A stretch of 64,000 bases of DNA from G965261775 sp965261775 (GTDB lineage: Bacteria > Pseudomonadota > Gammaproteobacteria > Eutrophobiales > Eutrophobiaceae). The notes under the pieces are model-generated. The model saw nothing but the letters and a program-made list of their open reading frames with translations. It was not told the DNA's origin and searched no databases. Shown here piece after piece: positions 9,237 to 18,089 of this stretch. Within the stretch, counting starts at the first letter, position 1, and each line of letters starts with the position of its first letter. A program made the translations under genes and the position numbers. Where the stretch lies: the NCBI GenBank assembly GCA_965261775.1, contig OZ253477.1, forward strand, positions 1,860,001 to 1,924,000, in the 5' to 3' direction.

Positions 9237-9420
9237 ATGGGAGCAGTGATAATTTTATTTTATTTTGGGAATTATCGCATATTATTATTGGTTCGATCCA
9301 GGGAGAAAATGTCGAAAAAGCGGGCTTGATCGGAGCTGGAATAGTGAGTATAGAGTTTGTGTAAAAAGTTCTGAAGTTAATAATAAAGGAAGATATTCTC
9401 AAGTGTATGATTTTAGATAA
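9237..9420 (+). pseudogene. frameshifted copy of a small membrane protein
   Basis: From ATG at 9237 the frame reads MGAVIILFYFG and is then lost after TTTTGGG. Removing one G restores a frame running to the TAA at 9418. The restored protein has an N-terminal hydrophobic segment and then CRKSGLDRSW, YRVCVKSSEV and NNKGRYSQVYDFR. That tail matches the next gene (CEKSGPDRAW, YEVCVKRSEL, NNGRYSEVYN), so the two are diverged tandem copies. Either a one-base insertion has killed this copy, or a sequence error or frameshifting event intervenes. Confidence 0.6.
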
Positions 9421-9436
9421 CCAGAGGAAATAAATA

Positions 9437-9667
9437 ATGAGGAAAAGTCTCGCAGATATATATTTTGATGAAATAGGAATTTATGCTATCATTTCTTTTT
9501 TAATACTGGTTTGTATAATTCATTTTCGTCTCTTAGAAAGTTCGATGAGTCGATGTGAGAAAAGTGGTCCTGATCGGGCTTGGAGTATACATTATGAAGT
9601 GTGTGTCAAAAGGTCTGAATTACATAATAACGGAAGATATTCTGAGGTATACAACATATACGATTAA
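9437..9667 (+). CDS. small membrane-anchored protein, 76 residues (intact copy)
   Basis: Not recognised. Preceded by AGAGGAAATAAATA. The N-terminal 20 residues are polar, then one hydrophobic helix (about 14-32), then a polar domain of about 40 residues with two cysteines (CEKSG and VCVK) about 14 residues apart, shared with the frameshifted copy immediately upstream. The likely topology is an inner-membrane anchor with a small exported domain. Tandem duplication within an AT-rich insert suggests a mobile accessory gene. Confidence 0.55.
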   Translation: MRKSLADIYFDEIGIYAIISFLILVCIIHFRLLESSMSRCEKSGPDRAWSIHYEVCVKRSELHNNGRYSEVYNIYD

Positions 9668-9895
9668 TATAATAGAATGTGTTGACCCCAAATAAAAAAT
9701 TGGTTATAATGTTCATTATTATTAACACAAAGGAAATAAATGGGAGACACTTCCAGTTTAACTTTGTTATCAATCCTCTTCCATCGCTAGTTCCCGTTCT
9801 TACTGCCAATAAAGAATCGCCTGGTGTCTCCTCGTTGCCGATAGCTGTCTGGTTTGACTTTCTTTTTCTACGTTGTTCGGGGATAGAGTCTATTT
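9668..9895. other. intergenic, no gene seen
   Basis: A plus-strand frame at 9679-9915 runs into the end of der and has no ribosome-binding site or recognisable domain. No convincing terminator was found. Confidence 0.4.
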
Positions 9896-11305
9896 TTAAT
9901 AGGGGCGTTTTTTAATATGTTGTATTAAACGTTTGCGTTTATTTATCTGTCGAGGCATTGAGGGGTTTTTCCTGTTTTTATACGGATTATCGCCTTGTCT
10001 GCATTCAATGAGTACCGTCGTGCCCACCAACTTCAGTTTTTTGCGGAATACGCCAGCGAGGTAGCGTTTATAATCATCGGATACCTGCGTGGTCTGATTC
10101 CCGTGAATGATAATCCGCAACGGGTCTGTCCCCCCCAAATGTGCATAACGAAATTTTATCCGGCGACCGCGCACCATCTGCGGTGGGTGGGTAGCGCAGG
10201 CTTCTTGAAGAATCGCAGTCATATCCGAGGTGGAAAATGTTGTCTTTCGACACTTTTCAATCGCTTCAATGTTATTGAATAGACCATCCACGCCGCTACC
10301 GCATAGCGCCGAGATATAGTGATGGCGGGCGTAATCAATAAATCTCAACCGTCGTGCAAGTTGTGCTTTCACCTTTTTCCCGGCATTGGCATCCACGCAG
10401 TCCCATTTGTTGATCGCAATGATAAGCGGTTTGCCGCTGTCCGCGATCATGCCTAGTAGCCGGGTATCCTGTTCGGTCACACCCTCGTTGCCATCAATGA
10501 CCAGCATCACTATTTTTGCCATCTGAATAGCTTCAAATGATTTGACCACGCTGAACTTTTCGAGCCGGTCCTGTATCCTGCTTTTTCTGCGTACCCCGGC
10601 GGTGTCAATCAATATATAGTGCTTACCATTTTTTATCAGTGGAGTGCGGATGCAGTCGCGTGTTGTGCCGGGTTCGAAAAAGGTCAGAACACGTTCCTCG
10701 CCGACCATCCTATTGACGAGCGTTGATTTGCCGACATTTGGTCGACCCAGCACCGAAATGACAATCTCCTCGCTATCCTTGCCATCATAGGGGGTATCGT
10801 CAGGAACAAGATCGCTGATCCCTTGCAATAAGGCACCTATCCCGTCGCCGCGTTGTGCCGAAATTGGAAGAATGGGTTCCATTCCGAGACTGAAAAAATC
10901 GCCAGTGGCCACTTCAGGGAAGTACCCTTCAACCTTGTTCACGGTGATGAAAACGGGTTTGTCCAGTTTGCGCAGGGTGTCTGCCAGCGTGCTATCGACA
11001 CTCGTCAAACCAGTGCGACCATCCACCAGCCAGACCAGCACGTCGGCCTCGTCAACAGCCAGCATGGTCTGTTTTCGCATCAATGCCGCCAGTTGTCCCT
11101 GTTTCCCTTCGTCACCGATACCACCTGTGTCGATCACGAGGAAACGTCGTCCCCCGTAATGCGCTATGCCGTACTGACGGTCACGCGTAACGCCAGGCCG
11201 GTCAATAACCAGCGCGTCTCTGGATTTGGTAAGACGATTGAAAAGCGTGGATTTCCCGACATTGGGTCTGCCGATGATAGCGATAACGGGTTTTATGATG
11301 GTCAT
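9896..11305 (-). CDS. der: ribosome-associated GTPase Der (EngA)
   Basis: Essential GTPase for 50S ribosome maturation. It has two tandem GTPase domains, each with a P-loop: IGRPNVGKSTLFNRL near the N-terminus and LGRPNVGKSTLVNRM about residue 190. G3 motifs (DTGG, DTAGV) and G4 motifs (NKVE, NKWD) follow, then a C-terminal KH-like domain with a basic tail (KNRKNPS...KKRPY). I prefer the ATG at 11305; a TTG four codons upstream (11317) is possible. It is last in the ndk-to-der series. Confidence 0.96.
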   Translation of the reverse strand: MTIIKPVIAIIGRPNVGKSTLFNRLTKSRDALVIDRPGVTRDRQYGIAHYGGRRFLVIDTGGIGDEGKQGQLAALMRKQTMLAVDEADVLVWLVDGRTGLTSVDSTLADTLRKLDKPVFITVNKVEGYFPEVATGDFFSLGMEPILPISAQRGDGIGALLQGISDLVPDDTPYDGKDSEEIVISVLGRPNVGKSTLVNRMVGEERVLTFFEPGTTRDCIRTPLIKNGKHYILIDTAGVRRKSRIQDRLEKFSVVKSFEAIQMAKIVMLVIDGNEGVTEQDTRLLGMIADSGKPLIIAINKWDCVDANAGKKVKAQLARRLRFIDYARHHYISALCGSGVDGLFNNIEAIEKCRKTTFSTSDMTAILQEACATHPPQMVRGRRIKFRYAHLGGTDPLRIIIHGNQTTQVSDDYKRYLAGVFRKKLKLVGTTVLIECRQGDNPYKNRKNPSMPRQINKRKRLIQHIKKRPY

Positions 11306-11333
11306 GGTCAGTATCAATATGGTTCACGATGAA

Positions 11334-12620
11334 TTACTCTTCTGTCGTTTCATTTTCATCCGTCAGGGTATCCGGTAAGCGCTCAGGGAAAGAGCTCGGT
11401 ATCCCCAGCGTATCCTCCTCCTCCTCCGTCGGGGCGATGGTATTATTATCCCCACAAAAGAAAGCGGACAACCTGGCATCATTGCTATAGACATATACCG
11501 TTTCGCCAGCAACCAGCGGCTGCGCCGAAATCGGGTCTCTGGTAACGCGATTCCTGGCGACAAAATGCCCGCTATCCTTGTCTAGCCAGTGTAGATAACC
11601 CTCCAAATCACCGACCACAATCTTGTTTCCAGCGACCGCCGGGGCACTGACATTACGCCTCTGCAATTTTTCCTGCTTCCAGATAGATTCGCCGGTAAAA
11701 CGATCCAACGCCCAGACATGACTCTGATCATCAGTAACATAAAGATAAGCTGTATCCGCCGCCATGTCGGTATAGGACGAAATATTACGCTGCCAGAGTA
11801 TCTGCCCCGAATCTAGAAACAAGGCCGTGACATTGGCCTGGAACGCCGCGACGTAGACAATGCCGCCCACGATTAACGGGCGGGTATCAATATCGACCAT
11901 ACGTTCCAGTTCACTGCGTCCGTCGGAGATGGCAACCATCTTTTCCCAGAACAGTTTACCCGTCTTTAATGACAGCGCTGCCACCTGCCCGTTATCAAAT
12001 CCAGCAACGAGTATATTGTCGGCAATGACCGGTGCACTGGTGCCGCGCAATGATAAAACCGGAACCGTCTGATCATAGACCCAAAGGCGCTCTCCGGTTT
12101 CCGCACTCAGGGCGATTATCTTTTCATCCCCTGTTCTGACGACAACAATGCCATCAGACTCCCTTGGCGATGACACGACCTCGCTTGAGACCGATGCCCG
12201 CCAAACCTCCTTGCCGTCGGTGTTCGACAGGCTGATTACTTCGCCTTCGCTGGTGCCGAGCATCACGAGATTCTCATCAGCGCCCGGCCCGCCTGTGACG
12301 GGTAGTCTGGTTTTACGGCGCCAGACAATCTTGCCATCTCCGGCATTGAGCGCCATGACATTGCCATTGATATCGGTGCTAAATATCCGGGAACCTAAAA
12401 TGACGGGTGAAAGTTTACTGAGCAATTCATTCGTACCTTTGCCAACGTTCCGTTGCCATAATAGATCCACATCGGCGGTGGCGGTGAACTCCACTAGTGG
12501 TGAAGGCGGCTCGGCATTATCGGTACCACCAAAATAGCTCTTGACAGTTTCACCGATACTACAGGCTGAGAGAAACAGCAGGGTCACGGACAGCCATACT
12601 ATGTGATTCAGGATAAACAC
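11334..12620 (-). CDS. bamB: outer membrane protein assembly factor BamB
   Basis: Lipoprotein of the BAM complex, which inserts beta-barrel proteins into the outer membrane. The N-terminus is a lipoprotein signal with lipobox LSAC (Cys20), so the mature protein is anchored in the outer membrane on the periplasmic side. The rest is an eight-bladed PQQ-type beta-propeller with repeated units such as GKIVWRR, GKEVWRA, GERLWVY and GKLFWEK. Start is a GTG two bases after the yfgM stop. The acidic tail (EEEEDT, DENETTEE) is longer than usual. Confidence 0.95.
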   Translation of the reverse strand: MFILNHIVWLSVTLLFLSACSIGETVKSYFGGTDNAEPPSPLVEFTATADVDLLWQRNVGKGTNELLSKLSPVILGSRIFSTDINGNVMALNAGDGKIVWRRKTRLPVTGGPGADENLVMLGTSEGEVISLSNTDGKEVWRASVSSEVVSSPRESDGIVVVRTGDEKIIALSAETGERLWVYDQTVPVLSLRGTSAPVIADNILVAGFDNGQVAALSLKTGKLFWEKMVAISDGRSELERMVDIDTRPLIVGGIVYVAAFQANVTALFLDSGQILWQRNISSYTDMAADTAYLYVTDDQSHVWALDRFTGESIWKQEKLQRRNVSAPAVAGNKIVVGDLEGYLHWLDKDSGHFVARNRVTRDPISAQPLVAGETVYVYSNDARLSAFFCGDNNTIAPTEEEEDTLGIPSSFPERLPDTLTDENETTEE

Positions 12621-12622
12621 AG

Positions 12623-13252
12623 CTAACCGCGACCCAGCATGTCTAGTTTCATTTCCAGAATCGATTGTAACTCACCGGTAATATTAGAATCCGCCAGAGC
12701 TGCCTGGTAAGCCTGCCGCGCTTCACCCTCTTTACCCTGTTTCATCAAAATATCACCGCGTAAGGAATCGTAATTACCGACAAACCGGCCCTTGTTATCA
12801 ATATCCAGTTCGGTTATGGCATCATCAAGCCTGCCGTCCGCAATCAGTACCCTGATTAAACGCAAGCGCACGATATGTCCAATCTCAACCTGGCGATTAT
12901 TGGCCAGCACCTTGCGCAGGTGTCCTTCCGCAGTCACAAGATCGTTCGCTTCCGCTGCCAGTTTGGCCAGTATCAAATTTGCAAAATCACCATACAGCAT
13001 TGACTCATGCTCAGCGACAATACGTTCGGCTACCGCTTTGGCGTCTTCCAGATTATCGTTACGTGCGGCCTCAATCATTTTCTGATAGAGTGTTGACGCG
13101 GCTTCCAACTGAGAGGTCGTATGATCTTTCCAGGCGAGCCAGCCGAATATTGCACTGACCCCGACTACAAGACCGGCGACAATGGCCATCCCATTTTTCC
13201 GCCACCAATCTTTTACCGCTTCAATCTGTTCCTGTTCTGTGTGTGCGTTCAC
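12623..13252 (-). CDS. yfgM: YfgM-like tetratricopeptide membrane protein
   Basis: Ancillary protein linked in E. coli to the SecYEG translocon and periplasmic chaperones. 209 residues: cytoplasmic N-terminus with WWRKNG, one transmembrane helix (about residues 20-40, GMAIVAGLVVGVSAIFGW), then a periplasmic domain of TPR-like helices. The start is GTG (reading NAHTEQEQ). It sits between hisS and bamB, the standard neighbourhood that makes the family assignment secure. Confidence 0.92.
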   Translation of the reverse strand: MNAHTEQEQIEAVKDWWRKNGMAIVAGLVVGVSAIFGWLAWKDHTTSQLEAASTLYQKMIEAARNDNLEDAKAVAERIVAEHESMLYGDFANLILAKLAAEANDLVTAEGHLRKVLANNRQVEIGHIVRLRLIRVLIADGRLDDAITELDIDNKGRFVGNYDSLRGDILMKQGKEGEARQAYQAALADSNITGELQSILEMKLDMLGRG

Positions 13253-13333
13253 TTAACTTTTTCTCCGGCTGATTTTTACAAGCATAATGTCACGCGGGTA
13301 ACCCGCTTGCCCTGCTCTTAAAAAGAGGGCCCA

Positions 13334-14632
13334 TTATAACGCTGGATCGGGCTTTGTTGATTCCAAAACCGAAAATTTGTTTACCAGAAAATCTGGTGTT
13401 TCCGACCAGGGGATAGTATGTTGGGGCGTGTCTTCGCGCAGATATTTGATTGTGATCGCATTGCACGCCAGTTCATCCTCCCCCAGCACCAGTGCTAGTT
13501 CGGCGCCTGACTTGTCGGCTCTTTTGAACTGACTTTTAAAACTACCACCGCCACAATGCATCATGATCCGAAGTTCAGGCAGGGCGTCACGCAACTGCTC
13601 CGCCAGCCGCAAACCCGGTGCCGTCACCTTTTCGCCAGCAAGCAACAGATAGATATGCGGCGTGTGTCTATCTTCCATCGTGTCAAAATCGCTTAATTCA
13701 AGCAAGCGTTCAAGACCCATAGCGAACCCCACCGCTGGTGTCGGTGAGGCGCCGTGACACTTTGCCAGCCCATCATAGCGACCACCGCCGCAAACCGTCC
13801 CCTGTGCGCCAAGCTGCTCACTGACCCATTCAAACACGGTCTTGCCGTAGTAATCCAGTCCCCTGACCAGCCTGGGATTAATCCGGTATGGAAGACCGGC
13901 ACTATCCAGTAATTGCCTCAGTCTGGCGAAGTGCTCGGCGGATTCCGCATCAAGACAAGTATCCATAGTCGGCGCGTTTCCAACCAATTCCTGTATATTC
14001 GTGTCTTTGCTGTCCAGTATCCGCAGTGGATTGCGTTGTAGTCGCGAGCGGTTTTCTTCATCCAGTCGTTTGTCAAATGCGGAAAAATAATCCAGCAGCT
14101 TTTTACGGTAGTTTGCTCTTGCAGTGGCCGTGCCGAGCGAATTGATTTCCAGTGTGACACTGGAAAGATTCAATGCCTTCCATATCCGGGCGCACATCAG
14201 GATAAGTTCGGCGTCAATATCCGGACCGTGCAATCCGAAAACTTCAACCCCAATCTGATGAAACTGTCGCAGACGTCCTTTTTGGGGACGTTCACGTCGA
14301 AACATCGGACCCATATACCACAATCGTTGCGTCTGATTGTGAAACAGACCGTGTTCCACACCGGCGCGTACACAACCCGCCGTACCTTCGGGTCGCAGAG
14401 TCAGACTGTCATGATTGCGATCTTCAAAGGTATACATTTCCTTGGAGACAATATCGGTACCCTCCCCGATGGAACGGGAAAAGAGTTCTGTTTTCTCAAT
14501 GACAGGTAATCGTATTTCCTGATAACCGTACTGATACAGTATTGACCGTATCGTTTCTTCCAGAAACCGCCAGCGCGGTGTAGAGGACATCAGGATATCA
14601 TGCATCCCACGAACTGCCTGTAGTCTAGCCAT
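13334..14632 (-). CDS. hisS: histidyl-tRNA synthetase
   Basis: Class II aminoacyl-tRNA synthetase charging tRNA-His. The frame is open to 14710, but the ATG at 14632 has a strong GGAGGG site and gives the expected N-terminus (MARLQAVRGMHDIL), 432 residues. Class II motifs are present: motif 2 region RPEGTAGCVRAG, histidine-specific GLDYYGKTVFEW, GGGRYDGL, and motif 3 GFAMGLERLL. The C-terminal anticodon-binding domain contains FKRADKSGAELALVLGEDE. Confidence 0.97.
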   Translation of the reverse strand: MARLQAVRGMHDILMSSTPRWRFLEETIRSILYQYGYQEIRLPVIEKTELFSRSIGEGTDIVSKEMYTFEDRNHDSLTLRPEGTAGCVRAGVEHGLFHNQTQRLWYMGPMFRRERPQKGRLRQFHQIGVEVFGLHGPDIDAELILMCARIWKALNLSSVTLEINSLGTATARANYRKKLLDYFSAFDKRLDEENRSRLQRNPLRILDSKDTNIQELVGNAPTMDTCLDAESAEHFARLRQLLDSAGLPYRINPRLVRGLDYYGKTVFEWVSEQLGAQGTVCGGGRYDGLAKCHGASPTPAVGFAMGLERLLELSDFDTMEDRHTPHIYLLLAGEKVTAPGLRLAEQLRDALPELRIMMHCGGGSFKSQFKRADKSGAELALVLGEDELACNAITIKYLREDTPQHTIPWSETPDFLVNKFSVLESTKPDPAL

Positions 14633-14706
14633 TGAAAGCCCTCCGGCTGTTTTTCCGAAACGGGGCCTCCCAAGCAACGGATGGCAATCCCGTTTTTTGC
14701 TTAGCG

Positions 14707-15621
14707 TCAACTTTCGGGCAATGTAAAACGTGCAATATTCTTTCTGACATAAGGGGTAATGTCTATCGGCTTGTCATTAAACTCCACGTTTGCTCCGTGT
14801 GCAAAACCCAGCAATAATCTGAAGGGGGCCTTGCCTTTTATTAAATACTTTTCGCCCGGGTCGGCGAAACCGAAAAACAATCTTTGGTCGTGGACATCGT
14901 AGATTTGTACCCATGACTTATAGGGAAATACCAGATGAATCAAGTCAGATCCGGTGGCAACTGGCACATTTTCCATAACATTGTCAATGCGTTCAAAAGA
15001 CGGGAGGGCGGGTTCCATCTGATCGCCCTGATCGCCAGCTTTCGGTCGTAGCACTGCAGCATCGTGGTTTTCGTCGCTAAAGTTGTCCACCTTGGTCTGA
15101 GCGGGTGCTACCGTGCCTGTGTCTCCAGATATCTTCCGGTCAGGAGCCTTAATTGATAAGGCGGGGGCGGCTTCTGCTCCTATCTCGGAAGGGTTCAACA
15201 ATATCTGTTCTTCATCTTCAACATTGAAATTGCTTTGATACCAGATCAGGAGTAACAGCACCAGAGTAAAGCTGATCAGGTAGGTGAGTATCTTAACCGG
15301 GTTGTCACTACTACTTACTTGAGAGGGCACTTTGCCTTCGGGTAGTATTTTCGGAAGCTCCGTTTGTGCGGTGGCATTATACAGACTTATAACCCGTTCA
15401 GCGTCGACGTTGACGATCCTGGCATAATTTTTCAAGTACCCTTTGGTATAGAGTGGTGAGGGGATACCGCCATAACTATCTTCCTCAACAGCCTTGATAA
15501 TATCAATATGCAGACGCGTTATTGAAGCGATATCTTTTATGGACAGATTAAGCTTTTCACGATGCCGACGCAACAGTTGACCGGGCGTACTGGCTTCGCT
15601 GTTGAAGTCGCCGGAGCTCAT
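14707..15621 (-). CDS. rodZ: cytoskeleton protein RodZ
   Basis: Links MreB to the membrane and maintains rod shape. 304 residues: N-terminal helix-turn-helix domain (LLRRHREKLNLSIKDIASIT, about residues 16-80, ending LYTKGYLKNYARIV), one transmembrane helix (about 110-130), a low-complexity linker, and a periplasmic beta domain at the C-terminus (SWVQIYDVHDQRLFFG). It lies between pilW and hisS; the ispG gene often found here is missing from the window. Confidence 0.93.
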   Translation of the reverse strand: MSSGDFNSEASTPGQLLRRHREKLNLSIKDIASITRLHIDIIKAVEEDSYGGIPSPLYTKGYLKNYARIVNVDAERVISLYNATAQTELPKILPEGKVPSQVSSSDNPVKILTYLISFTLVLLLLIWYQSNFNVEDEEQILLNPSEIGAEAAPALSIKAPDRKISGDTGTVAPAQTKVDNFSDENHDAAVLRPKAGDQGDQMEPALPSFERIDNVMENVPVATGSDLIHLVFPYKSWVQIYDVHDQRLFFGFADPGEKYLIKGKAPFRLLLGFAHGANVEFNDKPIDITPYVRKNIARFTLPES

Positions 15622-15632
15622 ATCATAAAGAT

Positions 15633-16406
15633 TTACTGAATACCCGATTTATGTAAAAGCCCGGCTTCCTTCGATTCAGGAAAAGCGTTTCTAAGTAGCA
15701 ATACATAGCTTGATACCGCATCCTTATTACCCAATTCGTTTTCAATCTGTATGCCCATCCAGAGACTTTTGGGGGTATGCCTGGCCACTTTATTGTAACG
15801 TGACAGGTAGCCTTTGGCAGCAAGATAGTCGCCCTGATCCAGCGTGATTGCACACATGCCGATCAGCGCCTGGGAGACTTCAGGATCGATTTGTAACGCT
15901 TGCCGATAGTAATGTCCCGCCTGTTCTTTTTGGCCATTGTTATCCAGACAGAGCCCGGCATTGGCAAGTGCGATTTCCGGCCTCTTGTATAGTGGGTTAT
16001 TTGCCGCCTTCAAGAAAGCGCGTTCTGCTTCATCAAGCCGGTTCTGTTGACACAAAAAGTTGCCATAATTATTCAGTGTTGAGGAGTTGTTCTTGTCCAG
16101 ACTGAGGGCGCGCTTGAAATTCTTTTCCGCCTTGGCGGGTTTTTTGATTTGCTGATAAAGCAGGCCATACATATTGTATATCGGCACATAATTTGGATCG
16201 ACTGCCTTTGCCCTATCCAGTTTCTCTAGTGCCTTTTCATAATCCTTTTCGCTAATATAGGCGATGGCCAGATTAATATTGGAAGAGACTACCCCTCTTA
16301 TGGCTTCAGGTGTGAGCGGGGCTTTTTTTGGCGGCGACTGGTTGCAGGCGCTCAGGGCCAATGATAAAAACAGAATTAAAAGGTTCAACCATTTCAATTT
16401 CAGCAT
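15633..16406 (-). CDS. pilW: type IV pilus biogenesis/stability lipoprotein PilW (PilF)
   Basis: TPR lipoprotein that helps the PilQ secretin assemble in the outer membrane. The start at 16406 follows GGGGGTG and gives a lipoprotein signal (LILFLSLALSAC, lipobox LSAC); the open frame nine codons upstream adds no signal logic. After the cysteine come about six TPR units (for example VPIYNMYGLLYQ, NNYGNFLCQQNRLDEAE, ALIGMCAITLDQGDY). The first seven bases overlap the end of rlmN. Confidence 0.92.
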   Translation of the reverse strand: MLKLKWLNLLILFLSLALSACNQSPPKKAPLTPEAIRGVVSSNINLAIAYISEKDYEKALEKLDRAKAVDPNYVPIYNMYGLLYQQIKKPAKAEKNFKRALSLDKNNSSTLNNYGNFLCQQNRLDEAERAFLKAANNPLYKRPEIALANAGLCLDNNGQKEQAGHYYRQALQIDPEVSQALIGMCAITLDQGDYLAAKGYLSRYNKVARHTPKSLWMGIQIENELGNKDAVSSYVLLLRNAFPESKEAGLLHKSGIQ

Positions 16407-17497
16407 TGAACACCCCCAACTGCATTTTTCCAATATTGCGGAGATCTGCCCCCGACGACCCTGCCTACCAACTGGCCGCAGGCGGCATTGATATCATCCC
16501 CTCGCGTTTTACGTATGGTTGTGATAATACCCGCCTGTATCAATATCGCTTTGAAACGGTTAGTCGTATTGGCGGCGGAGCCTTTATAAGGCGCATCGCC
16601 AAAGGTGTTGAACGGGATAAGATTGACCTTGGCAGGGACCTCCCGCAGACATTTTGCCAGATCGGATGCATCTCGTTCACTGTCATTAAGCCCTTTTAAC
16701 ATAACATATTCAATTGTCACAGGTTCACCATTTCTGTTGGCGACATAACGCTTGCACGCCGATAACAGCTCTTGTATTGGATAAGCACGATTAAGCGGCA
16801 TGATCGTATTTCTCAATTTATCATTACTGGCGTGCAGTGAAACGGCAAGGCTCACGTTGGTGTCTCGCCGCAGACGTTCAACGCCGGGAATAATGCCGGC
16901 AGTACTAACTGTAACGCGGCGGCGCGCCAGACCAAAGGCCAGATCTTCTGTCAGCAGATTAATTGTTTTCAGAACATTGTCATAATTTAACAACGGTTCG
17001 CCCATGCCCATAAACACAACATTTGTTACAACACGCCGGCTGTTGTCAAAGTCGCCCAGGGACTTACAGGAGAGCCAGACTTGAGCAACTATCTCGTTGG
17101 TGGCAAGATTACGATTAAAGCCTTGACGGGCGGTGGAGCAGAATCGGCAAGCCAGTGGACAGCCGGCCTGGGAAGAGATACACAGGGTGCCGCGACCGTT
17201 CTCGGGAATAAAAACCGTTTCAACAACATTATTATCCTCAAGCCGGAGTAGCCATTTGCGTGTGCCATCCGCCGATTTTTCCTCATGGACAATCTTCGGC
17301 AGGTGAATACAGCTTGTCGCCGCGAGTTCGGCGCGTAGCGATTGACTCAGTGTCGTCATCGCGGAAAAATCAATCACGCCGTGCCGATAAATCCACCTGA
17401 GTACCTGTCCAGCGCGGAAAGATGGATATCCTCGCTCGCTGAAGAAGGTTTTCAGGGAGTCAAGATCGTAATCAAGCAGATTGGGTTTGTTCGTCAT
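16400..17497 (-). CDS. rlmN: dual-specificity 23S rRNA/tRNA adenine-C2 methyltransferase RlmN
   Basis: Radical-SAM enzyme methylating A2503 of 23S rRNA and A37 of some tRNAs. The cluster motif CPLACRFC (C-x3-C-x2-C) is present, with MGMGEPLLNYDNV, the radical-SAM core, and a C-terminal GDDINAACGQL containing the methyl-carrying cysteine. A TTG at 17518 would add seven residues overlapping ndk; ATG at 17497 gives the usual N-terminus and 365 residues. Confidence 0.96.
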   Translation of the reverse strand: MTNKPNLLDYDLDSLKTFFSERGYPSFRAGQVLRWIYRHGVIDFSAMTTLSQSLRAELAATSCIHLPKIVHEEKSADGTRKWLLRLEDNNVVETVFIPENGRGTLCISSQAGCPLACRFCSTARQGFNRNLATNEIVAQVWLSCKSLGDFDNSRRVVTNVVFMGMGEPLLNYDNVLKTINLLTEDLAFGLARRRVTVSTAGIIPGVERLRRDTNVSLAVSLHASNDKLRNTIMPLNRAYPIQELLSACKRYVANRNGEPVTIEYVMLKGLNDSERDASDLAKCLREVPAKVNLIPFNTFGDAPYKGSAANTTNRFKAILIQAGIITTIRKTRGDDINAACGQLVGRVVGGRSPQYWKNAVGGVQC

Positions 17498-17499
17498 GC

Positions 17500-17946
17500 C
17501 TATCGTGTCCGTGGACAAAAGTCATCTCCATTAAAGAAAAAATTGATTTCCCGTTCGGCATTTGTTGCGCTATCCGAACCGTGGATTGCATTTTCGTAAA
17601 CCTTGCCGTTAAACGTATGGTTGGCATACAAATGGCGAATCGTGCCCGATTCCGCCTCGGCCGGGTTGGTTCCCCCCATCAATTTACGCAGAGCCTGAAT
17701 CGCGCCTTTACCCTCAATAACACATAGCATGACCGGGCCCGAGATCATAAAGTCTATCAAGGGCCGGTAAAAGGGCTGCCCCTGATATTCACTGTAAAAT
17801 GTTTCCGCATCGGTATTGGACAAATGTACCATCTTCGCGGCAATAATGCGCAGGCCTGACGCTTCCAGCATGGCCAAAATCTTGCCGATCACATTTTCAG
17901 CGACTGCATCCGGCTTAATGATTGCCAATGTGCGTTCAAATTCCAC
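17500..17946 (-). CDS. ndk: nucleoside diphosphate kinase
   Basis: Balances nucleoside triphosphate pools through a phosphohistidine intermediate. The frame extends to 17961, but GTG at 17946 has GGAGG at the right spacing and gives the canonical N-terminus (EFERTLAIIKPDAV). The active-site histidine lies in NAIHGSDS. 148 residues. First gene of the ndk-rlmN-pilW-rodZ-hisS-yfgM-bamB-der group. Confidence 0.97.
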   Translation of the reverse strand: MEFERTLAIIKPDAVAENVIGKILAMLEASGLRIIAAKMVHLSNTDAETFYSEYQGQPFYRPLIDFMISGPVMLCVIEGKGAIQALRKLMGGTNPAEAESGTIRHLYANHTFNGKVYENAIHGSDSATNAEREINFFFNGDDFCPRTR

Positions 17947-18089
17947 TAACAAAGCCTCCAAGGGATAAGCGATGAATAAACTGCAAAAATAAACGGTAGA
18001 ATTATACTTAATTCAGGTGCTTCGCATGAAACATATTTTTTACACTGTCGCGGACACTGTCCGCATCATAGTCACGGCCGAGGCAAATT

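Noticed and set aside
9679..9915. 78-codon plus-strand ORF between the small genes and der
   Set aside because: No ribosome-binding site or domain, and it runs into the convergent der gene.
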